Of a stretch of 54,213 bases of DNA, positions 44,642 through 53,385 are shown piece after piece. The notes beneath the pieces were generated by a model. That model saw nothing but the letters and a program-made list of their open reading frames with translations. It was not told the origin of the DNA and searched no databases. The first letter of the stretch is position 1. Each line of letters starts with the position of its first letter. The position numbers and the translations under genes are program-made. The DNA comes from Betaproteobacteria bacterium (GTDB lineage: Bacteria > Pseudomonadota > Gammaproteobacteria > Burkholderiales > JAHFQX01), in the NCBI GenBank assembly GCA_023259135.1, contig JAHFQX010000018.1:1-54213 (forward strand), read 5' to 3'.

Positions 44642-45787
44642 ATGCTTGGAGCGAGGATGCTTCCCATGGTGGATCCTCTTATGAACGGGAAACGGCTGTT
44701 GCGGCTGGGCATGGGCCTGGGGGGACTCTTTCTGCTTTTTGCTTGTGCTTATACCCCGGACAAGGGGGAGGCGAACCCCCAGGCTGATGCCGGGCCGCCA
44801 CTCTGGCCGGCTCCGCCGGAACTGCCCCGGTTCGCCTACGAGGCCACCCTGCGCAGCCTCGCCGACATTATTCTCGAGTCCGAAGCAGATCGGTTGCGGC
44901 GGCTGGTGACCGGAGCCCCGTTGCCTGACAAACCCGTCTTCGCCAAACCTAGCGCGCTGGTTGCCCGCCATGGGCGGATTTACATGGCCGATACGGCTTA
45001 TCGCAGGATCGCGGTGTTTGACGTCTCCAGGCGGAGGGTTTTTGCCATCGGCTTGCGGGAAGCGGGACGACTGACCAAACCGGTCGGCTTGGCTTTGGAT
45101 GCCGCGGGCAATGTCTACGTGATGGATGCGACCGCCAAGCGGGTTTATGTCTATGACAGCCTTGGGTTATTCCGCCATGGCCTTGGCAATCCGGGGGATT
45201 TCGAGCGGCCGGTGGGCGTTGCCGTGAATCCCGCCGGAACCCGGGTCTACGTGGTCGATAGGGCCACCAACCAGAGCGACCGGCATCGAGTGGTGGCCCT
45301 CGATGGAGAGGGCAAGAAATTGTTCGAGATCGGTCGCCGGGGAGGAGCGGAGGGCGAGTTCAACGTCCCGGTACAGGCGGCAGTGGCCAGGGACGGCACC
45401 CTCTACGTGCTGGACGCCGGAAATTTTCGAGTCCAGGCGTTTGATCCGGACGGCCGGTTTCTGCGAGCCTTTGGTCGAGTCGGGGCCGGCTTTGGGAATT
45501 TTGCTCGTCCCCGCGGTATCGCCGTGGACAAGGAAGGCAACATCTATGTGGCCGATGCCAGCTTCGGCAATTTCCAGGTGTTTAACTCGGAGGGCCTCCT
45601 CCTCCTGGCGGTGGGCCGGCTCGGCCGTACCGACCAGCCCGGCCGATACGGCCTACTGGCCGGAATTGCCGTTGACGAGACGGGGCGGGTCTACCTGGCC
45701 GATCAATTGTTCAATAAAGTGGAAGTGATTCGCAAGCTTTCCGAAGAAGAGGGGCGCCGGCTGGTTACCGCGGCGCGTCTGCGCTAG
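44642..45787 (+). CDS. NHL-repeat beta-propeller lipoprotein
   Basis: This protein is about 381 residues, probably starting at one of the internal Met (MNGKRLLRLGMGLG). A lipoprotein signal with lipobox LLFAC precedes a linker and about six NHL repeats, each with GNVYVMDATAKRVYVY-like strands: VGLALDAAGN, VGVAVNPAGT, VQAAVARDGT, RGIAVDKEGN and LAGIAVDETG. Propellers of this type bind proteins or polysaccharides at the cell surface. It lies 32 bp upstream of a multiheme cytochrome, a pairing I associate with extracellular electron-transfer loci (knowledge-based). Exact function unknown. Confidence 0.82.
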   Translation: MLGARMLPMVDPLMNGKRLLRLGMGLGGLFLLFACAYTPDKGEANPQADAGPPLWPAPPELPRFAYEATLRSLADIILESEADRLRRLVTGAPLPDKPVFAKPSALVARHGRIYMADTAYRRIAVFDVSRRRVFAIGLREAGRLTKPVGLALDAAGNVYVMDATAKRVYVYDSLGLFRHGLGNPGDFERPVGVAVNPAGTRVYVVDRATNQSDRHRVVALDGEGKKLFEIGRRGGAEGEFNVPVQAAVARDGTLYVLDAGNFRVQAFDPDGRFLRAFGRVGAGFGNFARPRGIAVDKEGNIYVADASFGNFQVFNSEGLLLLAVGRLGRTDQPGRYGLLAGIAVDETGRVYLADQLFNKVEVIRKLSEEEGRRLVTAARLR

Positions 45788-45819
45788 AACAAGGGCATAA
45801 ATATTGCTTTCATGCCGCC

Positions 45820-46737
45820 ATGGCACAGCTAGGCTCCATAATAATGAGGGGGATGCTGATAGCCCTGGTTTGTTTCCGAGCGGGCGGCGCGTTGGCAGAC
45901 GTAGACCTGCCGACCAAGTTTCTCAACCAGGGCAGTGTGGCCAATACCCGCCACAATATGACTCAGCGCCAAGCCGCCGGGGGCGGGCCGGCCGGTGCTA
46001 CCATGGATTCGTACCGAAACGATTACGAGGAGGTGTGCGTTTACTGCCACACTCCCCACGGTGCGGCAAGTGGGCAGGTGCCTTTATGGAACCGGACCAT
46101 TAAGCCTACCACCTACACCACTTACAGCGCCATTAATTCGCCGACCATTACGCAACCGATCACCCAGCCGGGAGCCAATTCCCTTTCCTGCCTATCTTGC
46201 CATGACGGGCAAACTGCTGTCGACTCGATCATCAACATGCCGGGTTCAGGCCGCTACAATGCCTCCCAGGCGACCAGCCAGGACAACGCCTTTCTCAATT
46301 CCTGGACCAACACTCGCGGACCGGATGCCACGGTGCATATGGGGATGAAGGGGGGGGAGTGCTTGGCCTGCCATACCCCCACCGCCGGCTTTCTCGGAGC
46401 CGGAGCGACTGATTTCACGGTATTCGTCACGGGCACCGATCTGAGTAATGACCACCCGGTAGGTATCCGTTTTCCGGGTGGCGGCGTTGGTACCGATTTC
46501 AACGCCCCGACCGGAACCAAAGGCACCATTACTTATTTCGATACCAACGGAAGCGGCTCTCTGGATTCCAAGGACGTCCGTTTCTACGACACCGGCCAAG
46601 GAGCGGAAGTCGAGTGCGCGTCTTGTCATGATCCCCATGGAGTGCCTTCCGGCGCCCCTGGCAGCACTTTCAATCCGACTTTCCTGAGGGTTAGCAATAC
46701 CGGAAGCCAACTCTGCCTGACTTGCCATAGTAAGTAA
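45820..46737 (+). CDS. Five-heme c-type cytochrome with doubled-CXXCH type motifs
   Basis: This exported protein has up to 305 residues (ATG 45820; in-frame ATGs at 45844 and 45853 are alternatives, none with a good ribosome binding site). A signal peptide (LIALVCFRAGGALA) precedes five CXXCH heme sites: CVYCH, CLSCH, CLACH, CASCH and CLTCH. The N-terminal NTRHNMTQ and CVYCHTPHG, and later CASCHDPHG, follow the paired-CXXCH cytochrome pattern. The middle (about 215-260) is heme-poor and Gly/Asn/Asp-rich. It is likely periplasmic or extracellular and a partner of the NHL lipoprotein. A terminator follows. Confidence 0.88.
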   Translation: MAQLGSIIMRGMLIALVCFRAGGALADVDLPTKFLNQGSVANTRHNMTQRQAAGGGPAGATMDSYRNDYEEVCVYCHTPHGAASGQVPLWNRTIKPTTYTTYSAINSPTITQPITQPGANSLSCLSCHDGQTAVDSIINMPGSGRYNASQATSQDNAFLNSWTNTRGPDATVHMGMKGGECLACHTPTAGFLGAGATDFTVFVTGTDLSNDHPVGIRFPGGGVGTDFNAPTGTKGTITYFDTNGSGSLDSKDVRFYDTGQGAEVECASCHDPHGVPSGAPGSTFNPTFLRVSNTGSQLCLTCHSK

Positions 46738-46781
46738 GGATAGCAACCCCGGTTTACGGGAGCACGGGTTTTGCCTCTCCG

Positions 46782-46805
46782 CCCTCTCAAAGATGAGAGG
46801 GTTTT
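46782..46805 (+). terminator. Rho-independent terminator after the multiheme cytochrome
   Basis: CCCTCTC (46782-46788) and GAGAGGG (46795-46801) form a perfect 7-bp stem with a 6-base loop, followed by TTTT. It ends the NHL-cytochrome operon before the convergent trmB. Confidence 0.8.
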
Positions 46806-46850
46806 GCGTGTGTTTTTCTCAGAAAAGAGACAGGATGGGTCGGTGCTCGA

Positions 46851-47519
46851 TCATTCCGGGGGTTTCCTGAAGACCAAATCCCAGACGTTGTGACCCAGTT
46901 TTAATCCGCGGGCTTCAAATTTGGTCAGAGGCCGACAGGGCGGGCGTGGGGCGAAGCCCGTTGCGGTATTTTCAAGTTGCGGTTCGGCGACAAGCGTTGC
47001 CAGCATTTGCTCAGCGTAGTCCGGCCAGTCGGTGGCGAGATGCATGTGGCTCCCGGAGGCCAGACGCGAGGCGAGCAATGCGACGAACTCGGGTTGGATC
47101 AGGCGGCGTTTTTGATGCCGCTTCTTCGGCCAGGGGTCGGGGAAGAAGATGTGAATGCCGGCGAGGCTGTTTTCCGGGATCATCCGTTCCACCACTTCCA
47201 GGGCATCGTGCTGGATGATGCGCACGTTGGCGAGGCCCCGGGCGTCGATTTCCTTGAGGAGGTTGCCCACCCCTGGAGCATGGACTTCCACGCCGAGGTA
47301 ATCGTTTTCCGGGTGGGCTTGGGCCATCGTGGCGGTGGTTTCCCCCATGCCGAAGCCGATTTCCAGGATTTTCGGGGCCGGCCTGCCGAAGGCGCCGGCG
47401 AGATCCAAAATCTCTTGGGTAAAGGGAATGCCGTAGCGGGGCAGCAGTTGCTCCCGAGCCCGGCGCTGGGCTTCGGTGATTCGGCCCTGGCGCAGGACGA
47501 AGCTGCGGATGGTGCGCAA
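46851..47519 (-). CDS. trmB: tRNA (guanine-N7-)-methyltransferase
   Basis: This 222-residue SAM-dependent enzyme methylates G46 of tRNA. Motif I is [12 protein letters not shown] (about 51-62), then [12 protein letters not shown], and the diagnostic [19 protein letters not shown] (about 123-141) and [13 protein letters not shown]. It starts 11 bp after the thiG stop and is probably the last gene of thiS-thiG-trmB. Confidence 0.96.
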   Translation of the reverse strand: MRTIRSFVLRQGRITEAQRRAREQLLPRYGIPFTQEILDLAGAFGRPAPKILEIGFGMGETTATMAQAHPENDYLGVEVHAPGVGNLLKEIDARGLANVRIIQHDALEVVERMIPENSLAGIHIFFPDPWPKKRHQKRRLIQPEFVALLASRLASGSHMHLATDWPDYAEQMLATLVAEPQLENTATGFAPRPPCRPLTKFEARGLKLGHNVWDLVFRKPPE

Positions 47520-47530
47520 GAGCTGACGAA

Positions 47531-48346
47531 TCAGGGCCGGGCGGTGCCCGGGGCGATGATGCCGCCGGTCGGGGAACTGGGACTGGCGCGGTAGGGGCGT
47601 TTTTCCATGGGGCCCGCGAGGAAGGCTTGCCGGCCGCCCTCCACGGCTTTTTTCATGGCGGAAGCCATGAGCACCGGGTCGCGGGCCTGGGCGATGGCGG
47701 TATTCATCAGGATGCCGTCGCAGCCCAATTCCATGGCGATGGCCGCGTCGCTGGCGGTGCCCACCCCGGCATCCACCAGCACCGGGACCTGGGCGTTGTC
47801 GATGATGATGCGCAGGTTCCAGGGGTTGAGGATGCCCATGCCGGAGCCGATCAGGGAGGCCAGCGGCATGACGGCGACGCAGCCGATGTCTTCCAGTTGC
47901 CGGGCGACGATGGGGTCGTCGGACGTGTAGACCATCACCTTGAAGCCTTCCCGGACCAGGGTCCGGGCGGCTTGCAAGGTTTCCACGATGTTGGGGTAGA
48001 GGGTCGCGGGATCCCCCAGCACCTCGAGTTTGACCAGATCGTGGCCGTCCAGCAGTTCCCGGGCCAACCGCAGGGTCCGCACCGCGTCTTCGGCGCTGTA
48101 GCAGCCGGCGGTATTGGGCAGCAGGGTGTAACGGGAGGGCGGCAAGACATCCAGCAAATTGGGTTCGCCGGGATTCTGGCCGATGTTGGTGCGACGGATG
48201 GCCACGGTGACGATCTGCGCCCCGCTGGCTTCCACCGCCGCGCGGGTTTGCTCGAAATCCCGGTATTTGCCGGTTCCCACCAGCAGGCGGGAAGCATAGG
48301 CCTGGTCGGCGATGAACAGCGAATCGTTCATGGAATGGGGTGTCAT
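47531..48346 (-). CDS. thiG: Thiazole synthase ThiG
   Basis: ThiG forms the thiazole phosphate of thiamine from deoxyxylulose phosphate, a dehydroglycine/iminoacetate unit and ThiS-thiocarboxylate. The 271-residue TIM-barrel protein has [37 protein letters not shown], the active-site lysine region VKLEVLGD, and [18 protein letters not shown]. The ATG at 48346 follows the thiS stop with no gap; an alternative ATG at 48331 fits the usual N-terminus better. Confidence 0.96.
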   Translation of the reverse strand: MTPHSMNDSLFIADQAYASRLLVGTGKYRDFEQTRAAVEASGAQIVTVAIRRTNIGQNPGEPNLLDVLPPSRYTLLPNTAGCYSAEDAVRTLRLARELLDGHDLVKLEVLGDPATLYPNIVETLQAARTLVREGFKVMVYTSDDPIVARQLEDIGCVAVMPLASLIGSGMGILNPWNLRIIIDNAQVPVLVDAGVGTASDAAIAMELGCDGILMNTAIAQARDPVLMASAMKKAVEGGRQAFLAGPMEKRPYRASPSSPTGGIIAPGTARP

Positions 48347-48589
48347 TCAGCCTCCTCCGACGGCCACCACGATCTCCAGCCGGTCGCCCTCGCCAATCGG
48401 TTCATCGGCGTGGCGGCCGCGGGGAACGATGGCGCCGTTTTTTTCCAGCGCCACCCGCTTGCCCGCCAGGTCGAGTTGTTGCAGCAACTGCGCCACGGTG
48501 AGGGGCGGGACGAAGCGCCGGACCTCGCCGTTGACGGTGATCGTGATGTTTCGAAGGCTGCTGGCCAAGCGGGGTTCAGCGGTGTTCAT
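48347..48589 (-). CDS. thiS: Sulfur carrier protein ThiS
   Basis: This 80-residue ubiquitin-like protein ends in AVGGG, with the C-terminal Gly-Gly that is adenylated and converted to thiocarboxylate. Core elements are [32 protein letters not shown] and [13 protein letters not shown]. The first 14 residues exceed the usual ThiS length, so translation may start later. It is abutted by thiG and lies 21 bp downstream of tRNA-Thr on the same strand; no thiamine riboswitch fits in that space. Confidence 0.92.
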   Translation of the reverse strand: MNTAEPRLASSLRNITITVNGEVRRFVPPLTVAQLLQQLDLAGKRVALEKNGAIVPRGRHADEPIGEGDRLEIVVAVGGG

Positions 48590-48610
48590 GGTAGTCGTTT
48601 CACATGAAAA

Positions 48611-48686
48611 TGGTGCCGGATACAGGATTTGAACCCGTGACCTACCGCTTACAAGGCGGTTGCTCTACCAACTGAGCTAACCCGGC
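48611..48686 (-). tRNA. tRNA-Thr (anticodon TGT)
   Basis: This 76-nt gene has encoded CCA. The acceptor GCCGGGT pairs with ATCCGGC (one G-T), the D-arm is TAGCTCAGTTGGTAGAGC, the anticodon stem ACCGC/GCGGT has loop CTTGTAA, and the T-loop is GGTTCAAATCC. It reads ACA and likely other ACN codons. It lies between sspB and thiS. Confidence 0.97.
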
Positions 48687-48722
48687 GGAAGGCGAATTAT
48701 ACGGGGTGGCGGTGGCGACGGG

Positions 48723-49121
48723 CTACTTGATGACTTGCAGCCGGGGACGATTGCCCGGGGAAGCGGGATCGGGTTGCCGGGGGTCCGTGGATGCCTCCGG
48801 CGCCGTCTCCGACGGGGTCTCGAAGAACAGTCCCTGGCCGTTTTCCTTGGCGAAGATGCCGGCCACGGCGTCCATGGGAATGGACAACTCTTGGGATACG
48901 CCGTTGAAGCGGGCGGAGAAGCGGATCCAGTCGTTGTCCATCTTCAGGTTGCGGGTGGCGGCCGGACTGACGTTGAGGACGATTTCGCCATCCTTGACGT
49001 ATCCGGCGGGCACCCGGGTGCGGGCATTGACCCGCACTCCCAGGTGGGGCGTGAATCCCTGGTCGCAGCACCATTCAAAAATGGCTCGCACCAGATAAGG
49101 CTTGGTGGAAGCCGGGCTCAC
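48723..49121 (-). CDS. sspB: ClpXP protease specificity-enhancing factor SspB
   Basis: SspB tethers ssrA-tagged and other substrates to ClpXP. The 132-residue protein has KPYLVRAIFEWCCDQGFTPH, VLNVSPAATRNLKMDNDWI and FSARFNGVSQEL in its substrate-binding domain. A disordered Pro/Ser-rich linker follows (about 100-120), and then the C-terminal RPRLQVIK, which matches the ClpX-binding XB tail. Its ATG overlaps the sspA stop by 4 bases. Confidence 0.95.
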   Translation of the reverse strand: MSPASTKPYLVRAIFEWCCDQGFTPHLGVRVNARTRVPAGYVKDGEIVLNVSPAATRNLKMDNDWIRFSARFNGVSQELSIPMDAVAGIFAKENGQGLFFETPSETAPEASTDPRQPDPASPGNRPRLQVIK

Positions 49122-49717
49122 TTGCGCATCACCTTTTCGGAGGGGGTCAAGGATTCCTGATAGGCCGGCCGGCTGAAGATGCGTTCCGCATATTTGAGGA
49201 TGGGGGCGGCTTGCCGGGAGACCTGAATACCGTAATGGTCCAGCCGCCAGAGCAAGGGAGCGATGGCCACGTCCAGCATGGAGAATTCGTCTCCTAGCAT
49301 GTATTTCTGCTTGGCGAAGACCGGCGAGATCTGGGTGAGATTGTCCCGGATCGTGATGCGCGCCTTGTCGGCGGCTTTCTGGCTGCCTTTTTCGATGGCT
49401 TCGATGTGGCAGAACATTTCCTGCTCGAAGCGGAACAGGAACAGCCGGGTGCGGGCCCGCATCACCGGATCGGCGGGCATGAGCTGGGGGTGGGGAAAGC
49501 GGTCGTCGATGTATTCGTTGATGATATTGGATTCATACAGCAGCAAGTCCCGCTCCACCAGCACCGGGACCTGGTTGTAGGGATTCATCACCGCCAGATC
49601 CTCCGGCTTGTGGAAGAGGTCCACATCGACGATCTGGAAGTCCATGCCCTTTTCGTACAGCACGATGCGACAACGCTGGCTGAAGGGGCAGGTGGTTCCC
49701 GAATAGAGAGTCATCAT
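49118..49717 (-). CDS. sspA: Stringent starvation protein A (GST-fold, RNA polymerase-associated)
   Basis: This 199-residue glutathione-S-transferase-like protein binds RNA polymerase in its E. coli form. The thioredoxin-like N-terminal domain (MMTLYSGTTCPFSQRCRIVL) has NPYNQVPVLVERDLLLYES and the helical domain has DVAIAPLLWRLDHYG. CPFSQRC is the cysteine pattern common to betaproteobacterial versions. It is the first of the sspA-sspB pair and lies downstream of petABC. Confidence 0.95.
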   Translation of the reverse strand: MMTLYSGTTCPFSQRCRIVLYEKGMDFQIVDVDLFHKPEDLAVMNPYNQVPVLVERDLLLYESNIINEYIDDRFPHPQLMPADPVMRARTRLFLFRFEQEMFCHIEAIEKGSQKAADKARITIRDNLTQISPVFAKQKYMLGDEFSMLDVAIAPLLWRLDHYGIQVSRQAAPILKYAERIFSRPAYQESLTPSEKVMRK

Positions 49718-49789
49718 GGTCGGCGCATCCCCGTGAGTGTCAGAGCTTGTGAATAAATCCGCCGCGAAAGCGGGCAGTCTCGAATGCCC

Positions 49790-50569
49790 TTAGTGCACGT
49801 CCTTCCAGTATTCCCGCTTCAAGGCATAGGCCGATACGAATAGCACCGCCAGAAAGAACAGGACGAAGATCCCCAGCTTGATCCGGAAATTCCGGGCCGG
49901 CTCGCCCATGTAGACCAGGTAGCTGACCAAATCCGCCGTTAGGTTGTCGTATTCCAGCGGCGTGAGTTTTCCCGGCTGCCGCAGCTTGAGCTTCTTGATG
50001 GCGTGGCCTTCATCGCCATGGCTTTCGCCGGCCGCGGGCTTCCCCGCTTCCAGAACCTGCATGCCTTGCAGCTCGTAAAGGGGATGGGGCATGCCCACGT
50101 TCTCGTACACCAGGTTGTTCCAGCCGGTGGGGCGGGAATCGTCCCGGTAGAAGCCGCGCATGTAAGTATAGAGCCAATCGGCGCCGCGGGAGCGGGCGAT
50201 GACGGTAAGGTCGGGAGGAGGGGCGCCGAACCATGCCTTGGCGTCTTGCGGCTTCATGGCCACCGTCATGGTTTCCCCCACCTTGTCGGCGGCGAACAGC
50301 AGGTTGTCCTTGATCTGCTGTTCGGTGAGGCCCAGGTCGGTGAGCCGGTTGTAGCGCATATGCGCGGCGCTGTGGCAACTGAGGCAGTAGTTGACGAAGG
50401 TTTGGGCGCCGCGCTGCAGGGCTACTTGATCGTTCAGCTTCAGCGGGGCTGGATCGAGGGGCACCTCGGCCAAGCCCCATGCTGCGAAGGGGGCCAATAA
50501 GGCCATCGGCAATCCTTTGGTGATTTTCCGCAGGAGGCCGAGGCGGAAGCCTTGCTGTTTGGTGTCCAT
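49790..50569 (-). CDS. petC: Ubiquinol-cytochrome c reductase cytochrome c1
   Basis: This membrane-anchored heme subunit of complex III has 259 residues from ATG 50569. A signal/anchor segment (about 17-35) precedes the heme site NYCLSCHSAAHMRYNRL (CXXCH near 61). The heme-ligand region FGAPPPDLTVIARSRGADWLYT, the WNNLVYENVGMPHPLYEL loop and a C-terminal membrane helix (KLGIFVLFFLAVLFVSAYAL) follow. The start shares one base with the petB stop (TAATG). The frame is open further upstream but that region is petB coding sequence. Confidence 0.96.
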   Translation of the reverse strand: MDTKQQGFRLGLLRKITKGLPMALLAPFAAWGLAEVPLDPAPLKLNDQVALQRGAQTFVNYCLSCHSAAHMRYNRLTDLGLTEQQIKDNLLFAADKVGETMTVAMKPQDAKAWFGAPPPDLTVIARSRGADWLYTYMRGFYRDDSRPTGWNNLVYENVGMPHPLYELQGMQVLEAGKPAAGESHGDEGHAIKKLKLRQPGKLTPLEYDNLTADLVSYLVYMGEPARNFRIKLGIFVLFFLAVLFVSAYALKREYWKDVH

Positions 50570-51813
50570 TATCCTGTCACCCTTTCCGGTTCGGGTTTGG
50601 TCTTGTCGATTTTGGTGTACCACGGCATCAGCAGGAAGAACGCGAAATAAACGGCCGTGAGGATCTGGGAAAGGGTAGTCGTCAACGGGGTCGGGGCTTC
50701 GGTCCCCAGGTAGCCGAGCCACAGGAAGCTGACGACGAACAGGGCCAGCGCCGCCTTGAAGACCGGACCCCGGTAGCGGACGGATTTAACCTTGCCGCGG
50801 TCGAGCCAGGGCAGCGCGCAGAAAATGAGCACCGCCAGCCCCATGATCACTACCCCCCAGAATTTGGCGTCGATCCCGAACAGGGGGTAAGTCACTGCCC
50901 GCAGCATCGCGTAAAAGGGCGTGAAGTACCACACCGGCGCGATGTGGGGCGGGGTTTTCAGGGAGTCGGCGGGAATGAAGTTGTTGTGCTCGAGGAAATA
51001 TCCGCCTACCTCGGGAGCGAAGAACACGATGACGCTGAATACGGCGAGGAACACCACCACGCCGACGATGTCCTTCACGGTGTAATAGGGATGGAAGGGA
51101 ATCCCGTCCAGCGGGATGCCGGTCTTGGGATCCTTGTGTTTCTTGATCTCGATGCCGTCGGGGTTGTTGGAGCCCACTTCGTGGAGCGCCACCAAATGCA
51201 CCGCCACCAAGCCCAGCAGCACTAAAGGCATGGCGATGACGTGGAAGGCGAAGAAGCGGTTCAGGGTGGCGTCGGACACCACGTAATCGCCGCGGATCCA
51301 CAGCGCCAGGTCCGGTCCCACGAAGGGGATGGCGCCGAACAGGTTGACGATCACCTGGGCGCCCCAGTAGGACATCTGCCCCCAGGGCAGCAGGTAGCCG
51401 AAGAAGGCCTCGCCCATCAGGCAAAGGTAGATGCCCATGCCGAACAGCCACACCAATTCCCGGGGCTTGCGATAGGAGCCGTACATGAGGCCCCGGAACA
51501 TGTGCAGGTAGACCACGATGAAGAACATGGAGGCCCCCGTGGAATGCAGATAGCGGATCAGCCAGCCTCCCGATACATCCCGCATGATGTATTCCACCGA
51601 CGCGAAGGCCAGGTTGGCATCCGGCTTGTAGTGGATGGTCAGGAAGATGCCGGTGACGATCTGCAGCACCAGCACGAACAGCGCCAGAGAGCCGAAGTAG
51701 TACCAGAAATTGAAGTTTTTCGGAGCGTAATACTCGGAAAGATGGGTTTTCCAGGTGGCGGAGAGGGGGAAGCGTTGGTCCACCCAGGCCAGAACAGCGG
51801 AGGTGCGTTTCAC
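50569..51813 (-). CDS. petB: Ubiquinol-cytochrome c reductase cytochrome b
   Basis: This 414-residue di-heme membrane protein is the quinol-oxidising core of complex III. FWYYFGSLALFVLVLQIVTG marks helix A, RYLHSTGASMFFIVVYLHMF carries one histidine pair, WGAQVIVNLFGAIPFVG is the Qo helix, and FFAFHVIAMPLVLLGLVAVH the second pair. PPHIAPVWYF is a minor variant of the Qo PEWY neighbourhood, where a distinct PEWY-like motif is not evident. It starts 2 bp after petA. Confidence 0.96.
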   Translation of the reverse strand: MKRTSAVLAWVDQRFPLSATWKTHLSEYYAPKNFNFWYYFGSLALFVLVLQIVTGIFLTIHYKPDANLAFASVEYIMRDVSGGWLIRYLHSTGASMFFIVVYLHMFRGLMYGSYRKPRELVWLFGMGIYLCLMGEAFFGYLLPWGQMSYWGAQVIVNLFGAIPFVGPDLALWIRGDYVVSDATLNRFFAFHVIAMPLVLLGLVAVHLVALHEVGSNNPDGIEIKKHKDPKTGIPLDGIPFHPYYTVKDIVGVVVFLAVFSVIVFFAPEVGGYFLEHNNFIPADSLKTPPHIAPVWYFTPFYAMLRAVTYPLFGIDAKFWGVVIMGLAVLIFCALPWLDRGKVKSVRYRGPVFKAALALFVVSFLWLGYLGTEAPTPLTTTLSQILTAVYFAFFLLMPWYTKIDKTKPEPERVTG

Positions 51814-51815
51814 GG

Positions 51816-52415
51816 TCAGGCTCCCTTGGTGTCTTCGCCGATGATCAGGCGGGTATCGCTTAAGTACTTATAGGGCGGGATTTCCAAATTGTCCGGAGCC
51901 GGCATGTGCTTGTAGACCCGGCCGGCCAAATCGAAGAGGGAACCGTGGCACGGGCACAGGAAGCCGCCGGGCCAATCCTGGGCCATGCCCTCGTCGGCGC
52001 CCAGCTTGAATTTGGCGGTGGGAGAGCAGCCCAGGTGGGTGCAGATGCCCACCACCACCAGAAAATCGGGCTTGATGGAGCGGGCGTCGTTTTTGGCGTA
52101 CGCGGGTTGCATGGGCTTTTGGGAATCTGGATCGTTCAAGCGCTCCTTGATGCCGGACAGCTTGCCCAGCATTTCCTGGGTCCGATGCACGATCCAGACC
52201 GGCTTGCCGCGCCATTCGATGGTCAGCATCATGCCCGGCTCGATCTTGCCGATGTCCACTTCCACTGGGGCTCCGGCGGCCCGGGCCCGTTGGCTCGGGG
52301 TCATGCTCATGACGAAGGGGACGGCGGTGGCCACCGCTGCTACTCCGCCGAGGGCGCCGGTGGTGGCGATGAGAAAACGCCGTTTGCTTTTATCCACTTG
52401 CTGCTTGTCACTCAT
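51816..52415 (-). CDS. petA: Ubiquinol-cytochrome c reductase Rieske iron-sulfur subunit
   Basis: This 199-residue protein begins with a twin-arginine-type anchor (KRRFLIATTGALGGVAAV). It carries the Rieske 2Fe-2S site CTHLGC (about 127-132) and CPCHGS (about 155-160), with the four Cys/His ligands and disulfide cysteines intact. It is first in petABC, which passes electrons from ubiquinol to cytochrome c. The gap to the upstream nif3-like gene is 143 bp and should hold the promoter. Confidence 0.97.
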   Translation of the reverse strand: MSDKQQVDKSKRRFLIATTGALGGVAAVATAVPFVMSMTPSQRARAAGAPVEVDIGKIEPGMMLTIEWRGKPVWIVHRTQEMLGKLSGIKERLNDPDSQKPMQPAYAKNDARSIKPDFLVVVGICTHLGCSPTAKFKLGADEGMAQDWPGGFLCPCHGSLFDLAGRVYKHMPAPDNLEIPPYKYLSDTRLIIGEDTKGA

Positions 52416-52558
52416 GGATCGGGTTCCTGGATGAGGGTCCTGTTACGAAAAAGCGCCGCCAGCGACGACGTGAAATAAAATCGCGCCATTTTACCCGAAG
52501 GCCGGCAAAAACTTAAATTTCTCCGTAGCCCGGACCGGCCGGGGACCGTGGATAGGGG

Positions 52559-53305
52559 CTAGACGGGGATCGGCCGGTCCACGAAGCGGTGCTCCAGGCC
52601 GAAGCGCTGCGCCAGATGCTCCCCCAGGGCCCCGATGCCAAATCGTTCGGTGGCATGGTGGCCGGCGGCGATCAGGGCGACTCCGGTTTCCCGGGCCAGG
52701 TGGGCCGCCGGTTCGGAGGCTTCCCCCGTCAGGTAGGCATCCACCCCCAGATCGGCCGCCTGGGCCAGCCAGTCCGGAGCCGCTCCGCTGCACCAGGCGA
52801 TGCGCCGAATCTTGGCCGACGGCTTGCCGATGACCAGAGGGGGGTGGCCCAGCCGATTCGCCACTTGCCGTTGTAGGGCCGCTAAAGAGAGCGGGCGGGA
52901 CAGGCGGCCATGGGCGGCGACGTTTTGCTCGCCGAACCAAGCGTCCAACTGGAAATCCAAGATTCGCGCCAGTTGGGCGTTGTTGCCCAGTTCCGGGTGA
53001 GCGTCCAGCGGCAGATGATAGGCGAACAGATTGATGTCGTGGGCCAGCAGCAGGGCGATCCGGGCTTTGCGGGTGCCCAGCAGGCGAGGATCCTCCCCCC
53101 GCCAGAAGTAGCCGTGGTGCACCAGCACCGCATCGGCCTTGCCCCGGACGGCGGCTTTCAGAAAGTCCAGGGAAGCCGTGACTCCGGTGACGATTTTTTC
53201 GATCCGGCGGCGGCCCTCGATTTGCAGGCCGTTGGGGCAGGAGTCGCGGAAACGGGGGACTTCCAGCAGTTGCCCGGTATAATATTCAAGCTCGTCTCGC
53301 GTCAT
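52559..53305 (-). CDS. Nif3-like dinuclear metal centre protein
   Basis: This 248-residue member of the Nif3/YbgI family forms toroidal hexamers with a two-metal site. DSCPNGLQIEGRRRIEKIVTG near the N-terminus, VLVHHGYFWRG (metal ligands HH), HLPLDAHPELGNNAQLA and the C-terminal GHHATERFGIGALGEHL are the family landmarks. GTP cyclohydrolase activity has been suggested for some members; the role in bacteria is unsettled. It is divergent from the HtrA-type protease, 80 bp apart, the usual neighbour upstream of petABC. Confidence 0.9.
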   Translation of the reverse strand: MTRDELEYYTGQLLEVPRFRDSCPNGLQIEGRRRIEKIVTGVTASLDFLKAAVRGKADAVLVHHGYFWRGEDPRLLGTRKARIALLLAHDINLFAYHLPLDAHPELGNNAQLARILDFQLDAWFGEQNVAAHGRLSRPLSLAALQRQVANRLGHPPLVIGKPSAKIRRIAWCSGAAPDWLAQAADLGVDAYLTGEASEPAAHLARETGVALIAAGHHATERFGIGALGEHLAQRFGLEHRFVDRPIPV

Positions 53306-53385
53306 CGGGGATTCTCCGGTCTGCCGACTACTGCGGGAGACGCAGCCTCCCGGTTATTTGATTGAGAAGGGCTATACTCCATCCC

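Noticed and set aside
48590-48610. Thiamine (TPP) riboswitch ahead of thiS
   Set aside because: Only 21 bp separate thiS from the tRNA gene, far too short for the element.
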